This document shows positions 60,370-64,000 of a stretch of DNA of 64,000 nt, piece after piece. This DNA is from Owenia fusiformis. Taxonomy: Eukaryota > Annelida > Polychaeta > Sabellida > Oweniidae. The position numbers were made by a program, and so were the translations under genes. Each line of letters begins with the position of its first letter. Positions within the stretch are counted from its first letter, which is position 1. The notes below the pieces were generated by a model. It worked only from the letters and a program-made list of their open reading frames with translations, was not told where the DNA came from and searched no databases. Where the stretch lies: NCBI GenBank assembly GCA_903813345.2, contig CAIIXF020000005.1, positions 13,333,375-13,397,374 on the forward strand, in the 5' to 3' direction.

Positions 60370-63300
60370 TATCATGTCTATCTGTGTCTGAAATTGGGGC
60401 ACACTTTAAAATCACTTCCCTATGAATGATGATGAATTCGTTCCCTTATAGTATGGTTTAGAAGGTATCAATCAAGTTCTGCTATATTGAACACATGCAA
60501 TATTATATAAATTGTATTGAATATCATGAAAATAAAGTGAATTATTGATAATATTTAAAATAATTATAACATCTGTCTGCGTCATATTTGTTGTTAGCAT
60601 AATTTTTACAAAATTTGCAATTATATCCCCAGCATGAAAACATTAAATATTGCATTATTAGAGCAAAAGTATGTACCAGGCATAATTCTGTTACAAATGC
60701 TAGGTATAACATTTTCAACAAATGAGTATTCTCGATTTGAAGAACGAAGTTCATCACTCTAGCGTTACCCTGCTTTGCACAATTCTTTTACATTATTTAG
60801 GCTAGATTTGAATGTCTTCTTTTGAAAAGATTTAATTTGGGTGATATTATGAGTGCAGTAAACTGATGAACTTCTTTCTCCAATTCTAGACTAATTGTAA
60901 TTTTATTGAATCGGTCTACTGCACGTTACCCCTGCTTCGAACAATTGTGATATTTTTACATCTTGCAGAATTAAGTGTGTTCTTTTGAATATTCATGATT
61001 TAATTTGGGTGATATTTCTAAATTTTTCATTAAAAAATTATGAGCCCAAGAGACTGTTCTCCGTACGGCGACGTCTCCTTTTATTCCAGTCCAGGCATAA
61101 ATTCTATGCTAAATTTTATATTCGAACACGAATGTATTCACGCCTTCTATAAAATGTAAACAAAGTCAACATTTCACGCGGGGTGTATTCGACAATATTA
61201 CCCCTGCTTTTCGGTCTATATTTGAATTAGACAATGGTTGCCTCAAGTTAAGCCCCTTCAGTGATAATTGAAGAAATGTAACCTCTTGCAATGATATACA
61301 AATGTCATTCATGTACATTATGAATATACTTTTCCATATATTATTGCCATTCCTTATTTATGCCCCAGCATTGAACATTCTCAGATTCCAATTTCAATAT
61401 AATATTCAGTTGAAAATCAAAATTAATGTTATTATTCTATATTTTCTGAGTTTTCTGATTTAGTTACATTTACCAATAGAATTTATATTTTCTATGGTAA
61501 CCGGGTACTACTAGTAATCGGTATGTTATAATTTGCCTTTTGGGTCACTGTACTCAGTGACCGGTATCATTGACCTCCCGTGGAATGTATTTGACAAATA
61601 CATGTAGTTGCTCACTCTAGAATAGACATCAGGAGACGGTAAAGAGACGATTAAATACAAATAATCGCGCGTGTTATGCAGTTTTAAGGTATGTGCAGTA
61701 CCTATATGATATAGACTTTCTTTTAATCTCGTTGGTCAAGCGATTTACCAAGAACAAATCGGTTGAAGAGCTCACTAAACTCGTCGAATGTCAGAAGGAA
61801 AATCGCCATTCAGCTGATTCCAAATCGAGTCAGCCCCGATAAGGACAGCTCATTTCAACTTAATGTCCAGCGAATCTGTCTAGTATAGATCCAGACACAC
61901 TTATATGAAGGGACATAGACCACTCACGTCATGACTTATAAAGTTACACCTTGAAATCTGAAAATACATGTTACAAGTCGAAAACAACAGTTCAAACTGC
62001 CTACCGAACTAGTGGTTTTTATTCGATTGTTTCAAGGGGTCTTCAAAATTCTCGCAATGAAAGTTCAAATTACCCTACTTATATTGAAGTTGCGTGATCG
62101 AAACCTATTTAAATCGTAAAAAGAAACTATACATTATGTCTCTGCCAAGTATAAAGTGTAAATATTCTGTAGTTTTTACAGGATTAGAATATCTATTCGG
62201 GAAGTGGAGATTCTGGACGTATGCCGAGAATTTTTAATCACCGGCGCGTAGTGATAATCGTGACGTCATATTTTGGTTTGGCCGCCCAGCTGAAAAGGCA
62301 ATTGAAAATCTACACGAGTGACAGAAATTTAAGATCAATACTTGGAAAACTCCATTAATAGTTTTGAGACTTGAAACAAGCACAAAATAACAAGGCATTA
62401 TTAGTAGGACAAAATGAAAAAGATAGCTAACTTAGATTCTGGTCGACTTCCCAACTACAAACTTACATGTAGTACATGTATATTTATATCACCATGGTAC
62501 CTAAGAGGAGGGAAAACCCCATGATTCAATTGATGACATACGATTTCCTCCTTCGCGCACCTCCTTTCCCAAAAGTACTTACCCTCCATCTTGGTTTTCA
62601 AAGTTTTCAAATTGACTCACTAAACCAATCAGCGACGATGTCATCTCAATAAAGATTTACATTATAAGCGTATGTCATCTTTGAACACTGGGGTTTCTCC
62701 CCCTCTTATGGTACTTTATTGGCAAATTATTGCAAAATGTCATCATTCATTTATTTTCATGTTACAAGATACATGTTACATTCAGCATATTCAATCAAAA
62801 TATAAGACATGCAAGATAACAAGGTGTAAAACAGCAACAGTCTACATGTATATAACAATTATAATTTATTGGATCTACAGGTACATGCTGGGTTGTAAAC
62901 ATGTTTTGTGCAATTAAAATGACCACATACCAAGCCCTCACTTACTCAGTGAGGAAACCTAATGAGAAAAAACAATGACAAAATCATTGGTTTTGCATCA
63001 ATACCCTATATATTTCTACCATTTCCTCTATATATGAAACTTCAATTGGTGGAATGAACGAGTGGAGGCATTATGATACTCAGACCATCTCTGCCTTACA
63101 AAGAAGGAAAATGATAAAAGGCGGGGATCTCTCATGAAGGGGTTGAAGGTACATGCCATGTCTTTATATAAGACTGGAGACATACATGTATTTTGAAATC
63201 TGAGCGAATCTGAGAATTGAAGTGCATACTCTATCTTATAAACAGTGTTAATAAGCATGAAACTGACATCAGAGAAATTCTTTAACTATCAGACAAACAA

Positions 63301-63380
63301 AGTCCTACACCTTTGCTCAGATTTTTAACATTTGAAAAATGTTCATCAAGCACTCCCTATATTTTTGCACAAAACGAAAC
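60370..63380. other. Spacer between the inverted satellite copies
   Basis: About 61040-62300 is CpG-richer (ACGGCGACGTC, CACGCGGGGTG, AATCGCGCGTG, CCGGCGCGTAG) and has TGACGTCA near 62262, so it may contain a promoter. A 76-codon ATG-less frame at about 61621-61849 is unrecognised. Other parts are AT-rich. One MITE lies at 62497-62714. Confidence 0.4.
62497..62714. mobile_element. 218-bp MITE with ~45-bp inverted ends
   Basis: The left end is GTACCTAAGAGGAGGGAAAA then CCCCATGATTCAATTGATGACATACG. The right end, reversed, is GTACCATAAGAGGGGGAGAA then ACCCCAGTGTTCAAAGATGACATACG. Non-coding. Confidence 0.85.
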
Positions 63381-64000
63381 CAACCAGAACAACGGCAACG
63401 CCAAAGCGTAGCGAATCCCATCGAACATTTTTCAAAAGGGGCACCTTCTACCAAAAGTGTCATTAGACAGTGTGCTATGCTTATAATATTCACATACCAA
63501 ATATGAACAAAATCGCTCTACTACTTTTCGAGTTATAGTAAAAGACGTTAAAATGGTGGCCATTTTGAAAAATGGCCGCCTTCTACTTAAAGTCTCATTA
63601 GACAGTGTGCCATGCTTATAGTATTCACATACCAAATATGAACAAAATCGCTCCACTACTTTTCGAGTTATAGTAAAATACGTTAAAATGGCGGCCATTT
63701 TGAAAAATGACCGCCCTCTACCAAAAGTGTCATTAGACAGTGTGCCATGCTTATATGTATTCACATACCAAATATGAACAAAATCGCTCCACTACTTTTC
63801 GAGTTTTAGTAAAATAAGTTAAAATGGCGGCCATTTTTCAAAATGTCCGCCATTTTTCAAAATGGCCGCCTTCTACCAAAAGTGTCATTAGACAGTGTGC
63901 CATGCTTATAGTATTCACATACCAAATATGAACAAAATCGCTCCACTACTTTTCGAGTTACAACAAAAATCGTAAAATAACGAGAAAATGCCGCCATTTT
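63381..64000 (-). repeat. Satellite-bearing element, right copy, inverted
   Basis: It begins CCAGAACAACGGCAACGCCA, the inverse of the left copy's tail, then AATCCCATCGAAC and four array units (CAAATATGAACAAAATCG at about 63500, 63638, 63770 and 63927). The window ends inside it. The minus-strand frame 63432-63764 repeats a 44-46 residue peptide because the unit length keeps frame; I regard it as a repeat artefact. Confidence 0.92.

Noticed and set aside
63432-63764. A 110-codon minus-strand frame with a repeated peptide (RFCSYLVCEYYKHGTLSN)
   Set aside because: It lies wholly in the satellite; the unit length keeps one frame open, so the peptide periodicity only mirrors the DNA repeat.
1-64000. 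CRISPR arrays, bacterial operons, rRNA or tRNA genes
   Set aside because: No direct-repeat/spacer pattern, bacterial ribosome sites, or conserved RNA cores were seen.

Overview
The window looks like nuclear DNA from a marine invertebrate animal. It is AT-rich and intron-style, with one clearly recognisable host exon in 64 kb, frequent TACATGTA-type words, and many short terminal-inverted-repeat elements (MITEs), satellites and retroelement remnants. Nothing bacterial, viral-genomic or operon-like is present. I cannot fix the phylum. The repeat content and the plexin sequence fit a lophotrochozoan or an invertebrate deuterostome.

The only confident host gene is at the left edge. Positions 430-1533 on the minus strand are the first coding exon of a plexin (signal peptide plus most of the Sema domain), ending at a consensus splice donor. 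The gene continues leftward out of the window. Everything to its right is 5' flank, a 5'-UTR intron or intergenic DNA.

Layout: 1.5-8.5 kb holds small MITEs, a perfect 20-bp hairpin, short tandem repeats and a triple hairpin array. 8.5-21 kb is mostly featureless AT-rich DNA with two copies of a hAT-like MITE and faint dispersed repeats. 21-26 kb is a degenerate tandem region invaded by MITEs. 26.3-29.9 kb is a Ty3/Gypsy (Mag/K02A2.6-like) element with a long pol frame and a 3' LTR; it abuts a six-unit, ~148-bp minisatellite (29.9-30.8 kb). 31-32.3 kb is a three-unit ~363-bp array carrying RFX X-box-like and CRE palindromes. 33-45 kb holds further MITEs, including a Mutator-like family with exact 9-bp target duplications; its long copy carries a promoter-like module. 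46.5-47.1 kb is a LINE 3' end. 47.4-50.5 kb holds purine and GGAT simple repeats. 53.7-58 kb is a CpG-richer area with a weak candidate multi-exon transcript. 59.4-64 kb has two inverted copies of a satellite full of YY1-like AAAATGGCGGC palindromes, separated by 3 kb.

The genes do not form a pathway. The most notable pattern is that several unrelated repeat families here carry tidy transcription-factor-like palindromes (X-box, CRE, CCAAT, YY1-like) and several are tandem arrays bounded by inverted repeats.
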